DNA from: JBNARI01 sp049718765
GTDB taxonomy: Bacteria; Bacillota; Sulfobacillia; DUMF01
Direction: 5' to 3'
Assembly (NCBI GenBank): GCA_049718765.1
Contig: JBNARI010000004.1
Coordinates: 1-64,000 of the forward strand
DNA length: 64,000 nucleotides
The first letter of the stretch is position 1. Every line of letters starts with the position of its first letter. Below are positions 35,528 through 43,872 of the stretch, one piece after another. A model generated the notes under the pieces. It was given only the letters and a program-made list of their open reading frames with translations, had not been told where the DNA came from and did not search any database. Made by a program: the position numbers and the translations under genes.

Positions 35528-35746
35528 ATGCGCTGCAATGGGGGTTATGAGGAAGGAGGAAAAGGCTTCACCCATGGCGAAAGTCCTTTGATTAAAGGCT
35601 CAAGCCATACGGGAGTTGCAGCACGGCAGTTGGCTATTGCGCTGGGAAAGGAGGGAAATGCCCGGTCCAGGGTAATCGACCTACAGAGACCAGGGCACAG
35701 AATTGAATGGAGAATTGCGCAAGTTATTGGAGACCACTGTAATTGA
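35528..35746 (+). CDS. Doubtful small ORF upstream of QueG-like gene
   Basis: An ATG frame of 72 codons in the spylbJ/QueG-like divergent spacer, with ordinary-looking codons and a GSSHTGVAARQLAIALG segment. It overlaps the next gene by 44 nt and has no Shine-Dalgarno at its ATG. I recognise no family. It may equally be untranslated leader. Confidence 0.15.
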   Translation: MRCNGGYEEGGKGFTHGESPLIKGSSHTGVAARQLAIALGKEGNARSRVIDLQRPGHRIEWRIAQVIGDHCN

Positions 35747-36494
35747 GGCAGTCCGCGACCACGCTGGCCAGACTAAATACAGACAGCCCGTATTTGGCTA
35801 TGCAGATGCTCATGACCCCAGATTTCTTGAACTGAAGCGTGTGCTTCCCAACCACCTTTTGCCTTCCGACTTACTTCCAGGGGCGCAAAGCGTGTTCTGC
35901 TTCTTCTTGCCTTTCCATCAGGGTATTGTAGAAGCGAACAGGAGGGCACCAATTTGTGCCAGGGAATGGGCCATCGCCTACAAAGAGACCAACGCCTTGA
36001 TTGACTATATTTGCGAGCGGCTTGGGGAAAAACTCCGGCAACTGGGCGTAGCGGCAAAGTGGCGGCCAGCTACCCTGCAGTTTGACACCGTGACTCTAGA
36101 AGCCACCTGGTCTCACAAGAGCGTTGGGGTGATTGCAGGGCTCGGTACCATGGGGCTCCACCAGATGCTCATTACCCCACAAGGTTGCGCTGGAAGAATT
36201 GGTAGCATCGTGGTTGGGGAGAACCTGCGTGCTTGTGGTCCAGTGCGCTCGGGAGAAGCGTTGTGCGGGTACTACTTCGCCAGCGGGTGCAGGGTTTGTA
36301 TGGAGCTGTGCCCAGTTGGGGCAATCCACGAGCCAGTCAACGGGATTTCGGTGGACAAGAAGAGGTGTTACGCTCATTTGCTGCAAGTTGGCAAATACTT
36401 GAACCTCGAAGTTGGCGTGGAAGGAAAACTTGATATCTGTGGCAAGTGTGCCACCGGCACCTGTGGCCTGTCGGCTGGGGCGAGACCTGCATGA
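35703..36494 (+). CDS. QueG-like double [4Fe-4S] protein
   Basis: Resembles the iron-sulfur half of epoxyqueuosine reductase QueG: about 263 aa with GVIAGLGTMGLHQMLITPQG and a ferredoxin-type CRVCMELCPVGAI cluster motif (about residues 198-210), followed by further cysteines (CYAH, CGKCATGTC). It lacks the HEAT-repeat C-terminal domain of full QueG. It may be a related cobalamin-independent redox protein rather than the queuosine enzyme. TTG start. Stop overlaps azlC (ATGA). Confidence 0.75.
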   Translation: MNGELRKLLETTVIEAVRDHAGQTKYRQPVFGYADAHDPRFLELKRVLPNHLLPSDLLPGAQSVFCFFLPFHQGIVEANRRAPICAREWAIAYKETNALIDYICERLGEKLRQLGVAAKWRPATLQFDTVTLEATWSHKSVGVIAGLGTMGLHQMLITPQGCAGRIGSIVVGENLRACGPVRSGEALCGYYFASGCRVCMELCPVGAIHEPVNGISVDKKRCYAHLLQVGKYLNLEVGVEGKLDICGKCATGTCGLSAGARPA

Positions 36495-37228
36495 GCAGGC
36501 TGCGCGAGGGGATTACCGGTTTCGTTCAGGCGCTGCCCGTGGGGCTCAGTGTGTTTGCTTACGGGCTAGCTTACGGATCCATGGCCAGGCAAGCAGGGCT
36601 GAGCTGTTGGGAAACAGTGCTGATGTCAGCGGCGGTGTTCGCTGGCTCTGCCCAGTTTGCCGCGATCAATATGCTCAAGGCGGGTGCAAGTCCCGCGAGC
36701 ATAGTGTTGACCACTTTCACCCTCAACAGTCGTCACTTGTTGATGGGTGCGTCGCTCCGATTCGGCATCGGCAAAGCCACTATCCTAGAACGGTTGTTGC
36801 TGGCACACTTTCTGACAGACGAATCCTACGCCCTAGCTGTACATGACCTTTCAAGTAGGCACCACAAGGCAGCTTATTTTGTTGGAGTGGGGTCCATGAT
36901 ATTTGTGGCTTGGGTGAGCAGTTCTGTGCTTTCTGCTGCTCTAGGCGAGCTGCTCCCGGAAAGCCTCAAGTACGGCCTTGGGTTTTCGTTCCTCGGAGTG
37001 TTTGCCAGCTTGATTGTGGGTCACGTGAAGGACATGCACATGGCTCTAGCGTTGGTTGTGGCAGCAGCTACTGCGTTGATTGCTGGAAGGCGTTTACCTA
37101 GCGGCCTTGTGGTACTGGTGGCAACGTTAGCTGCAATCTGCGTGGGGTTGGTGATCGATAGGCGTGAAGTCTCAGACGCTTCTAGTAATAGCTTGGATGG
37201 CCCTTGTCACTTACGTCACAAGGGCTAG
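36491..37228 (+). CDS. azlC: AzlC branched-chain amino acid exporter, large subunit
   Basis: Membrane protein of 245 aa with seven or eight hydrophobic segments, including the family-typical FAGSAQFAAINML and LNSRHLLMGASL regions. With AzlD it exports branched-chain amino acids. ATG at 36491 overlaps the QueG-like stop. A longer frame upstream is rejected as it lies inside the preceding gene. Confidence 0.93.
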   Translation: MSRLREGITGFVQALPVGLSVFAYGLAYGSMARQAGLSCWETVLMSAAVFAGSAQFAAINMLKAGASPASIVLTTFTLNSRHLLMGASLRFGIGKATILERLLLAHFLTDESYALAVHDLSSRHHKAAYFVGVGSMIFVAWVSSSVLSAALGELLPESLKYGLGFSFLGVFASLIVGHVKDMHMALALVVAAATALIAGRRLPSGLVVLVATLAAICVGLVIDRREVSDASSNSLDGPCHLRHKG

Positions 37229-37463
37229 CTTCTTGGTGCTTCCTGACAGGCTGAAGGTACCCAAGGTGGTGGAAAGGGCCTTGCGCTACGTGCCCGTAGG
37301 GGTGCTGACTGCGCTGGTGGTCAACGGTGCAGCTCATTCCCCCCTGTTCTTGGCTGGAACGCTGGTGAGTGCGCTGGTGGCTTACAGAACTGGTAACGTC
37401 CTGGTGGCCACGGCAACTGGTACGGCGCTCGTTTCTTTGTTGCACTGGTTGGTTGGGATGTGA
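37164..37463 (+). CDS. azlD: AzlD branched-chain amino acid exporter, small subunit
   Basis: Partner of AzlC; 99 aa, four hydrophobic segments, with the conserved TYVTRASFLVLP segment near the N-terminus and a central RALRYVPVGVLTALV segment. GTG start, 65-nt overlap with azlC, so expression is coupled. Confidence 0.92.
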   Translation: MKSQTLLVIAWMALVTYVTRASFLVLPDRLKVPKVVERALRYVPVGVLTALVVNGAAHSPLFLAGTLVSALVAYRTGNVLVATATGTALVSLLHWLVGM

Positions 37464-37465
37464 GA

Positions 37466-37489
37466 GAGAGCCCCTGGATTGGGGCTCTC
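37466..37489. terminator. Bidirectional hairpin between azlD and thiC
   Basis: Nine-bp stem GAGAGCCCC/GGGGCTCTC with a 6-nt loop, touching the ends of both convergent genes. No T-run on either strand. Confidence 0.55.
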
Positions 37490-38792
37490 AGCAAGAGGAA
37501 TATTGACGGCCCAGGAATTCCCCCACCAGTTTCATTGCACAGTACTGGCCGCACATGGTGCACTCACGAAGCCCCTCAGGGTTCCTTGCGGAACGGTAGG
37601 TGCGGGCACGGTCTGGGTCAATCGCCAATTGGATTTGCCGGTCCCAGTCAAGTTGCTTTCTTGCTCTGGACATATTCAAGTCCCATTCCAGGGCGCCTTT
37701 TATGCCTTTCACCAGATCTGCAGCATGGGCTGCAATCCGTGCTGCCACTACTCCATCCCACACGTCTTGTTGGGTAGGTAGTCCCAAGTGCTCGGCAGGG
37801 GTTACGTAGCAGAGGAAGTCCGCTCCAGCGGCGGCTGCTATTGCCCCTCCTATGGCTGAGGTGATGTGATCGTACCCAGGTGCTACGTCCGTTACCAGGG
37901 GGCCTAGCACGTAGAAGGGCGCTCCGTGACACAGGCGTTTTTGGAGCTTGACATTGGATTCGATTTGGTCAAGGGGCACATGGCCTGGTCCTTCAACCAT
38001 GACCTGGACTCCAGCACGCCAAGCACGCTCCACAAGCTCGCCCAAGGTGATCAGTTCCTGTATTTGAGCCCTGTCAGTAGCGTCAGCAATACAGCCTGGC
38101 CTTAGGCCATCACCTAGACTCAGAGTGACATCGTGCTCCCTTGCAATTTCCAGGATGGCGTCAAACTCTTCGTAGAGCGGGTTTTCCCTTTCATGGTGGA
38201 GCATCCATCCCAGCACCAGTGCTCCGCCCCTGCTCACCACATCTGTGACCCTGCCTTCGCCCTTGAGGCGCTCTACTGCTGATAGGGTAAGGCCGCAATG
38301 AATTGTCATGAAATCAACACCGTCTTCTGCTTGCTTGCGAATCACTCCAATGAGGTCTTCTGGAGTCATGTTGACTATGACGCCCCTGCGCTCAAGCGCT
38401 TCCACCGCGGCTTGATAGATGGGAACTGTGCCCACAGGCACTCTTGATTCGGCAAGGAAAGCACGCCTAGCTCGATCAATGTCTTCTGCTCTGCCCGTTG
38501 ACAGGTCCATCACAGCGTCGGCTCCTGCCTTAACCGCAAGCTTCAGCTTTTCCAGCTCGTCACAAATGTGGGGAAGGTAGGTGGAAGTACCGATGTTTGC
38601 ATTGACCTTGGTCCTTAGTCCTTTACCAATGCCATTTGGATCAAGGTTGGTGTGAGCTGGGTTGGCTGGAATGCAAATCGTGCCTGCTGCTACACCCTCA
38701 AGCACGAACTGGGGATCAAGGCCTTCCTTCTGGGCGACCCTGACCATTTGGGGAGTGAGTTTCCCTGCTAGGGCTGCTTCTCTTTGGGTCAC
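37488..38792 (-). CDS. thiC: Phosphomethylpyrimidine synthase ThiC
   Basis: Radical SAM enzyme that rearranges aminoimidazole ribotide into HMP-phosphate for thiamine. About 434 aa, the short form without the N-terminal ThiC-associated domain. Visible are NANIGTS, the MTIHCG motif, the metal-site EGPGHVPLDQI and YDHITSAIGGA segments, and the C-terminal cluster motif CTMCGQYC. GTG start overlaps the thiW stop (GTGA). Last gene of thiE-thiW-thiC. Confidence 0.96.
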   Translation of the reverse strand: MTQREAALAGKLTPQMVRVAQKEGLDPQFVLEGVAAGTICIPANPAHTNLDPNGIGKGLRTKVNANIGTSTYLPHICDELEKLKLAVKAGADAVMDLSTGRAEDIDRARRAFLAESRVPVGTVPIYQAAVEALERRGVIVNMTPEDLIGVIRKQAEDGVDFMTIHCGLTLSAVERLKGEGRVTDVVSRGGALVLGWMLHHERENPLYEEFDAILEIAREHDVTLSLGDGLRPGCIADATDRAQIQELITLGELVERAWRAGVQVMVEGPGHVPLDQIESNVKLQKRLCHGAPFYVLGPLVTDVAPGYDHITSAIGGAIAAAAGADFLCYVTPAEHLGLPTQQDVWDGVVAARIAAHAADLVKGIKGALEWDLNMSRARKQLDWDRQIQLAIDPDRARTYRSARNPEGLRECTMCGQYCAMKLVGEFLGRQYSSC

Positions 38793-39322
38793 GGCTGTTT
38801 ACCTCCAATCTTTGATCGCGCTGTTGCGACTCCAGCCTGCAACAACGCTACTACCACGAACAAACCAATGAGAGCACCCAGGGCGCTTGAGAGGGTGAAT
38901 GGCACCACGTAAGCAAGCGCTGCCACGGACTTACCCAACAGCCATTTGGCTACAGGGTACGAGAGCAGGGCTCCGAGGAAGCCTGTACCTACCACTTCGC
39001 CAATACAAGCTGCCCACGGATAGCCGGTGAACTCGTAGGCCAGGCCTGCGAGCAGCGCCCCAATCATGCTGCCTGGGAAGGCCAGGGGCGTGCCTGTGCC
39101 CAATAGGTTCCTTAAAGTGGCAATTGCCGTAGCCACAAGCACGCTTTGGGCTGGGCCCAGGAGTACCCCAGCGGTGACGTTGATTGCATGTTGGACTGGG
39201 AAGGCCTTGGCCCCCAATACGGGGATTGCCATCACGTGAGAAGACAGAGTACCAATGGCTACTAGGAGACCCATGAACACCAGTTGCCTGGTCTTTGCGG
39301 ATGTTGTTTCCCAACGACTCAT
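38789..39322 (-). CDS. thiW: ThiW thiazole/thiamine-precursor ECF S component
   Basis: Small membrane protein of about 177 aa with five or six hydrophobic segments, resembling ThiW, the energy-coupling-factor S component for the thiazole precursor of thiamine. PVLGAKAFPVQHAINVTAGV is the characteristic N-terminal region. ATG at 39322 overlaps the thiE stop (ATGA). The TPP riboswitch upstream of the operon supports the specificity. Confidence 0.9.
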   Translation of the reverse strand: MSRWETTSAKTRQLVFMGLLVAIGTLSSHVMAIPVLGAKAFPVQHAINVTAGVLLGPAQSVLVATAIATLRNLLGTGTPLAFPGSMIGALLAGLAYEFTGYPWAACIGEVVGTGFLGALLSYPVAKWLLGKSVAALAYVVPFTLSSALGALIGLFVVVALLQAGVATARSKIGGKQP

Positions 39323-39984
39323 GTGACTTTCACTCCTTTCACCGTTTCCCAGCAACGCAGCAACTCTCTTACTGCCTCAGCCACATCTGGCTTAGACACT
39401 ACTGCGCTTACAACAGCCACTCCATCTGCCCCCGCTTGTGCCACTTGGGGGAGGTTGGCCGTGTTGATCCCTCCTATGGCCACGATTGGCAAAGAGGTAA
39501 CCTCTCTAATTCGGGCAACTATGTCGGGACCGTAAACAGGGCCAGCGTCGGGCTTGGTTGATGTGGGGAACACAGGGCCCACTCCAAGGTAGTCGGCACC
39601 GTAAGCCTCTGCCAACATTGCTTCTTCTGGAGTTTCAACGGAGATGCCAATTACTTTGCTCTCACCAAGGATCTTCCTGGCGGCTTCAAGGGGTAAATCA
39701 TCTTGGCCCAGGTGCACTCCATCGGCTCCTACTGCCATTGCAACATCGACTCTGTCGTTCACAATGAAGAGTGTGCCTGTGGCGGCAGTGATCTCGCGGA
39801 TTGCCTTGGCAGCCTGGACCAGTTTTCGAGTGCTAGCGTTCTTGTCCCGGAGTTGGACTGCCTTGCAGCCGCCCTGTATGGCTAGGGCAACCACTTCTTC
39901 GTGGCTTCTGCCCAGGGACAGCTGGGGGTCCGTGATAACATACACTTTGAGTATCTCCCTAAGCTCTTCCCTTTGGCGCTCCAC
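39319..39984 (-). CDS. thiE: Thiamine-phosphate synthase ThiE
   Basis: Joins HMP-diphosphate and thiazole phosphate to thiamine phosphate. TIM-barrel protein of 221 aa with VQLRDKN, the NDRVDVA and GVHLGQDD substrate motifs, GVGPVFPTSTK and the phosphate-binding AIGGI and DGVAVVSAV loops. First gene of the riboswitch-controlled leftward operon. thiD, thiM and thiG are not in this window. Confidence 0.96.
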   Translation of the reverse strand: MERQREELREILKVYVITDPQLSLGRSHEEVVALAIQGGCKAVQLRDKNASTRKLVQAAKAIREITAATGTLFIVNDRVDVAMAVGADGVHLGQDDLPLEAARKILGESKVIGISVETPEEAMLAEAYGADYLGVGPVFPTSTKPDAGPVYGPDIVARIREVTSLPIVAIGGINTANLPQVAQAGADGVAVVSAVVSKPDVAEAVRELLRCWETVKGVKVT

Positions 39985-40032
39985 TTGGCATCCGCCTCCC
40001 GTTGTGCCGTTCAGGGGCAGCCCAATAAACCG

Positions 40033-40068
40033 AAGGCCGCTTCCGAAATCCTGGAAAGAAGCGGCCTT
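40033..40068 (-). terminator. Hairpin in thiE leader (TPP riboswitch terminator)
   Basis: Eleven-bp stem AAGGCCGCTTC/GAAGCGGCCTT between the TPP aptamer and thiE. Read leftward the tail is CGGTTTATT, so it can act as the regulated terminator. Read rightward it has a perfect TTTTTT tail. Confidence 0.7.
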
Positions 40069-40078
40069 TTTTGTCAGC

Positions 40079-40172
40079 CGCCACTTTCCTACGCTGGTAT
40101 TACCCAGATCAGGTTCAAGGGTCAGGGAATTACTTACTTCCCTTTCTCAGCCTCGAGGGCTCCCCCAGTGGC
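40079..40172 (-). ncRNA. TPP riboswitch (THI element)
   Basis: Minus-strand sequence contains the hallmark blocks: GGGGAGCC, GGCTGAGAAAGGG, CCCTTGAACCTGATCTGGGTAATACC and AGCGTAGGAAAGTGG, with the 5' CCACTGGGG and 3' AAGTGG strands closing P1. It should shut thiE-thiW-thiC off when thiamine pyrophosphate is high. Confidence 0.97.
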
Positions 40173-40200
40173 GACGTCAAGTTTTGGTTTTTTCAAGAAG

Positions 40201-40229
40201 ATTATAATGCATCGACATTACAATGGTAA
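40201..40229 (-). promoter_or_regulatory. Candidate sigma-A promoter of the thi operon
   Basis: On the minus strand TTACCA and a perfect TATAAT are separated by 17 bp, about 30 bp upstream of the TPP aptamer. Confidence 0.6.
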
Positions 40230-40306
40230 ACTAAGGACCATGAAGGATGTTTTCCATACAACGTTGAATATTGATTTGGGTAATTGGGGATAGGGGTGAT
40301 TTCATC

Positions 40307-41257
40307 GTGGCAAGGGTAGTTGTGGCTTTGGGGGGTAACGCAATCTTGCAGCCGAGACAAAGGGGTACATACGAGGAGCAATTGGAAAACGTGCGGCTGA
40401 CTTGTACCCAAATAGCATCGATGATCCAGCTTGGACATGAAGTGGTTATTACCCACGGCAATGGTCCACAGGTCGGTAACATCCTCATTCAGAACGAAGA
40501 AGCCGCTGCTATTGTTCCCCCTATGCCCCTCGACGTGTGTGGCGCCCAAAGCCAGGGATTGATCGGTTACATGATACAGCAGTGTCTCAAGTCTGAGCTG
40601 CAAAGCCGGGGTATTTCCAAGGAAGTGATCACCATAATCACTCAAGTGCTGGTGGACCCCTTCGATGTGGCGTTTACCAACCCAACCAAGCCAATTGGAC
40701 CGTTCTTCACAGAAGAACGCGCACGGCGTCTTGTAGCGGAGAAGGGATTTACCATGAAGGAAGACTCGGGAAGGGGCTGGCGAAGAGTGGTGCCCTCTCC
40801 GGATCCCAAACAGATACTGGAGAGAGATGTAATCCGTTGGGTGCTCAGCCAGGGCACTGTGGTAATTGCTGCTGGTGGCGGCGGAATACCCGTTGTGCGT
40901 GAGGGTGAGCGGATCAGGGGGATTGAGGCAGTCATAGACAAAGACCTTGCTGGGGAGCGTCTTGCTGAAGACGTGGGGGCGGACACATTCATGATACTCA
41001 CCGACGTACCAAACGTGTTCCTTGACTGGGGCAAACCAAGCCAGCGGCCTTTGCGGGAAGTGGACGTAGTGACCGCCAGGCAATACCAGAGGCAAGGGCA
41101 TTTCAAGGCAGGGAGCATGGGACCCAAGGTGGAGGCAGCGTGCCGCTTTGTGGAGAACACTGGGGGTGTAGCGGTGATTGCTGGACTTCATCAGGCGATT
41201 GCAGCTATGGACGGTCAGCAAGGAACCCGGATAACCAGGGCGGGCAGTGTGGTCTAG
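40307..41257 (+). CDS. arcC: Carbamate kinase
   Basis: Makes ATP from carbamoyl phosphate and ADP. Amino-acid-kinase fold of 316 aa with ALGGNAIL near the start, THGNGPQVGN, AGGGGIPV and the KAGSMGPKVEA C-terminal motif. GTG start with AGGGG 10 nt upstream; an upstream ATG is not family-like. No arginine deiminase or ornithine transcarbamylase gene is adjacent, and the neighbour is a nucleobase permease, so the carbamoyl phosphate may come from purine or pyrimidine breakdown rather than arginine. Confidence 0.95.
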   Translation: MARVVVALGGNAILQPRQRGTYEEQLENVRLTCTQIASMIQLGHEVVITHGNGPQVGNILIQNEEAAAIVPPMPLDVCGAQSQGLIGYMIQQCLKSELQSRGISKEVITIITQVLVDPFDVAFTNPTKPIGPFFTEERARRLVAEKGFTMKEDSGRGWRRVVPSPDPKQILERDVIRWVLSQGTVVIAAGGGGIPVVREGERIRGIEAVIDKDLAGERLAEDVGADTFMILTDVPNVFLDWGKPSQRPLREVDVVTARQYQRQGHFKAGSMGPKVEAACRFVENTGGVAVIAGLHQAIAAMDGQQGTRITRAGSVV

Positions 41258-41272
41258 GTCAAAACCGTGGTT

Positions 41273-41362
41273 GGAGCGGGTGGTTTAGGTGCCGAAAGAT
41301 AGGCTTGCAGTAAGGCACGCCATAGGATATAAAAGTTACGGCCACTCGCTCGGAGCGGGTGG
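41273..41362 (+). promoter_or_regulatory. Structured leader between arcC and NCS2 permease
   Basis: GGAGCGGGTGG occurs twice (41273-41283 and 41352-41362). GCCACTCGCTC (41341-41351) can pair with either copy, giving two mutually exclusive hairpins, the second being a local 9-bp stem. A GGTGCC/GGCAC stem lies between. It suggests an attenuator or unassigned regulatory RNA. Confidence 0.35.
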
Positions 41363-41393
41363 CACTTAGCGTGGTTACAGGGGGGATGGGAGA

Positions 41394-42773
41394 GTGAGTA
41401 GCCGGAAGGGCGCCATCGGCGAGGCCCTGGTGTATGGTCTTGAGGATGTTCCAAGGCCGTTTCCAAGGGCAGTGGTATTTGGGCTTCAGCACGTACTCAC
41501 AATGTTTGGAGCCACCGTGGCAGTACCTTTGCTAATGGCGCCAGCTATGAAGATGAGTGCGGCCGAGACTGCAACGCTCGTGAGCGCATGCATGCTGGCC
41601 GCGGGTTTGTCCACACTGTGCCAGGTGAACTTCGGCAGCAGGCTACCTATTATCCAGGGCACGTCCTTCTCGTTCATTGGACCCATGTTGGCCATCATTG
41701 CGGCTACTGGTGCCACCGCGGCTTCAATGCAGAGCATTCAGGGGGCAATACTGGCAGGGTCAGTTGTAGAGTTTGTGGTAGGGGCCACTGGTCTCATTGG
41801 CATGCTGCGCAGGGTGGTCACTCCAGTCGTGATAGGGCCAGTGATTGCCCTCATAGGGCTAGGACTATTCGAGGTTGGCGCTCCCCAAGCGGGGCAGAAC
41901 TGGCTTCTGTCAGGAATGTTCATTGTGTTGACCTTTGCCTTTGCCCTTGGAGGGGACAGGCGAAGGGTCACAGTGTTCAAACTGCTTCCTGTATTGCTTG
42001 CAATGACAATAACCTACTGCATTGCGATGGTGTTGAGCTTAGCAGGCGTGTTCAAGCCGGGGATGCCAGGGTACGTTGACTTTGGTGCGGTTATTTCGGC
42101 ACCGTGGTTCAGGTTTAACCTGGTGTTCCCCTGGGGGCCACCCAAATTCAACCTCGCATTCTTCCTCGCAATACTGGCTGCTTACGTTTCGTCGATGATA
42201 GAGTCCTTTGGAGACTATCACTCCATATCCTCGGTGGTAGGTCTAGAGGACCCTTCGGCCCGTACCATATCTCGGGGAATTGCCGCAGAGGGAGTGGGCT
42301 GTTTCCTGGCAGGACTGGTCGGTGCCTTTGCCAACACCAGCTACACTGAGAACATAGGTCTAGTGGGGCTGACGCGGGTGGCCAGCAGGTACGTAGTGAA
42401 CGTGGCGGCAGTTCTCCTCATAGTGCTTGGCGTTGCCTCTAAGTTCGGCGCAATTGTGGCCACCATCCCTTCGCCAATAGTAGGCGGGATGTACTGCACC
42501 CTTTTCGGACTCATTGCAGCTGTGGGCTTGTCTAACCTGATGAGGGCTGACATGACATCACAGCGGAACTTGATGATCGTTGGCTTCTCAATGTTTATGG
42601 GCTTGAGCTTGCCTGTTTACCTCAAGGCTTCGCCGGTGAGGATAGAGAGCGCACAGTGGGTGGCTGATGTCATCAACACAGTTGGGCAAACCAGGATGGC
42701 TGTAGCCGCCATCATTGGTATGGTGCTGGACAACCTCATACCTGGTACAGACCAGGAACGGGGCATTGCTTGA
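41394..42773 (+). CDS. NCS2-family nucleobase (uracil/xanthine) permease
   Basis: Membrane transporter of 459 aa with about 14 segments. It has the NAT signature ENIGLVGLTR (about residues 315-324), the ESFGDY motif in TM8 (about 270) and QGTSFSFIGP near TM3. These place it in the nucleobase-cation symporter-2 family; xanthine/uric acid or uracil as substrate cannot be separated by reading. GTG start. Follows carbamate kinase by 136 bp, and the pair fits nucleobase uptake and fermentation. Confidence 0.9.
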   Translation: MSSRKGAIGEALVYGLEDVPRPFPRAVVFGLQHVLTMFGATVAVPLLMAPAMKMSAAETATLVSACMLAAGLSTLCQVNFGSRLPIIQGTSFSFIGPMLAIIAATGATAASMQSIQGAILAGSVVEFVVGATGLIGMLRRVVTPVVIGPVIALIGLGLFEVGAPQAGQNWLLSGMFIVLTFAFALGGDRRRVTVFKLLPVLLAMTITYCIAMVLSLAGVFKPGMPGYVDFGAVISAPWFRFNLVFPWGPPKFNLAFFLAILAAYVSSMIESFGDYHSISSVVGLEDPSARTISRGIAAEGVGCFLAGLVGAFANTSYTENIGLVGLTRVASRYVVNVAAVLLIVLGVASKFGAIVATIPSPIVGGMYCTLFGLIAAVGLSNLMRADMTSQRNLMIVGFSMFMGLSLPVYLKASPVRIESAQWVADVINTVGQTRMAVAAIIGMVLDNLIPGTDQERGIA

Positions 42774-42787
42774 CAGAGCAGGTGCAC

Positions 42788-42814
42788 AGAGGGGGCATGA
42801 TAGGTGCCCCCTCT
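42788..42814. terminator. Terminator between NCS2 permease and MBL gene
   Basis: Ten-bp stem AGAGGGGGCA/TGCCCCCTCT, 7-nt loop, between convergent genes; tail TGTCATG is not T-rich. Confidence 0.6.
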
Positions 42815-42816
42815 TG

Positions 42817-43767
42817 TCATGCGCCTTTGGCCTGTAGATACTGGAGAAACCCCTTCACACTGTTGTCGAAGAAGTAGTCCTCCCGTTTCTTGAGGGCTGG
42901 GTCAAGGGCAAAGTACCCAGCCAGCAACGGATCGCGACGCAGCAAGAGCGTTTGAATCTCGGGAGCGCTGGCCTGGGTGTTCAGGTCAAGCTGCTCCTGA
43001 ATCACTTCCCGCCACAGCAGCAGCTGTTGTCGGTGCATTGCCATGAGGTGCTCCGGGTGGCGGCTGAAGCCGCAGTGACCGTAGCAAATCAGGGAAGCTC
43101 CCAGTTTCATCAGCTGTTCTAGGGAAGACAGAGTTACCTCGAGAAAAAACCTGGGCGGGGTTGCTGGCCTCAGGTAGGCGCAACCATCGTCGATGAATAT
43201 GCCTGCGGCCTCCCCCGCAAACATCACAGCTGAAGCGCCATGCCGGAATATGTAGCTCTGATGGTGCGGGGCGTGCCCTGGGGTAGGGACCACTGTGAGC
43301 GGTGCCGGCAATTCTTCCGCGCGGGCAAGGCTGTGCGGAGGGATTGGGTCTATTTGCCCATAACTAATTGCCAAACTTCCAAGGGTCTTAACGCTGCCTT
43401 CCCAAAGGCGTGTTGGATCCACGAGATGCTGGTGCCCTTGGTGATGCGCCACCACACGCGCCTCCGGGTATTGGCGCAACAGAATGGCAGTGCCGCCAGC
43501 ATGGTCAATATGGACATGGGTAAGAAGCACGTAGTGAACCCTTTCTACCCCCATTTGCGCCAGCGCCTGGAGGAGTTGGGGGATAGTAACCGCGGGCCCA
43601 GGGTCTACCACGAAAACAGGGCCTTTCCTGGGGTGACCTTGGATCAAGACCCAAGGCGTTATGAACCCTTGGAAGCCTTCCACTTGGGGGTCCAGTTCAA
43701 CCTTTACCAGAGTCACGCCGTCTGCTACGGGAATTGAAGAGATGCATGGTTGGCACGAGCTCTTCAA
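42817..43767 (-). CDS. MBL-fold metallo-hydrolase
   Basis: Metallo-beta-lactamase superfamily protein of 316 aa with the zinc motif THVHIDHAGG (about residues 83-92), the downstream His in PTPGHAPHH, and an Asp/Glu-containing AGEAAG strand. It resembles glyoxalase II-like or lactonase-like MBL hydrolases with an added C-terminal helical region. Substrate unknown. TTG start with GGGGAGGT 7-8 nt upstream. It is divergent from the fused dehydrogenase/TRAP operon, and may be co-regulated with it. Confidence 0.85.
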   Translation of the reverse strand: MKSSCQPCISSIPVADGVTLVKVELDPQVEGFQGFITPWVLIQGHPRKGPVFVVDPGPAVTIPQLLQALAQMGVERVHYVLLTHVHIDHAGGTAILLRQYPEARVVAHHQGHQHLVDPTRLWEGSVKTLGSLAISYGQIDPIPPHSLARAEELPAPLTVVPTPGHAPHHQSYIFRHGASAVMFAGEAAGIFIDDGCAYLRPATPPRFFLEVTLSSLEQLMKLGASLICYGHCGFSRHPEHLMAMHRQQLLLWREVIQEQLDLNTQASAPEIQTLLLRRDPLLAGYFALDPALKKREDYFFDNSVKGFLQYLQAKGA

Positions 43768-43856
43768 TCATTACACCTCCCCAAGTTAAGTGGTGAACGC
43801 CAGGGAGCAGTTCTCCAAACGGTGTGGTTTTTCCTGCTTTGTGAGATAGCGGTGCT

Positions 43857-43872
43857 ACATGCATGTATACAT
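43857..43872. promoter_or_regulatory. Candidate GntR-type operator between MBL and dehydrogenase genes
   Basis: Two overlapping perfect palindromes, ACATGCATGT (43857-43866) and ATGTATACAT (43863-43872). The second fits the NTGTATACAN core bound by many FadR-type GntR regulators. It lies in the divergent promoter region. No GntR gene is in the window. Confidence 0.4.

Noticed and set aside
40202..41221. Long leftward frame of 339 codons opposite carbamate kinase
   Set aside because: Antisense shadow of arcC. It has Cys/His-rich, low-coherence sequence with no family resemblance, and arcC matches its family over full length.
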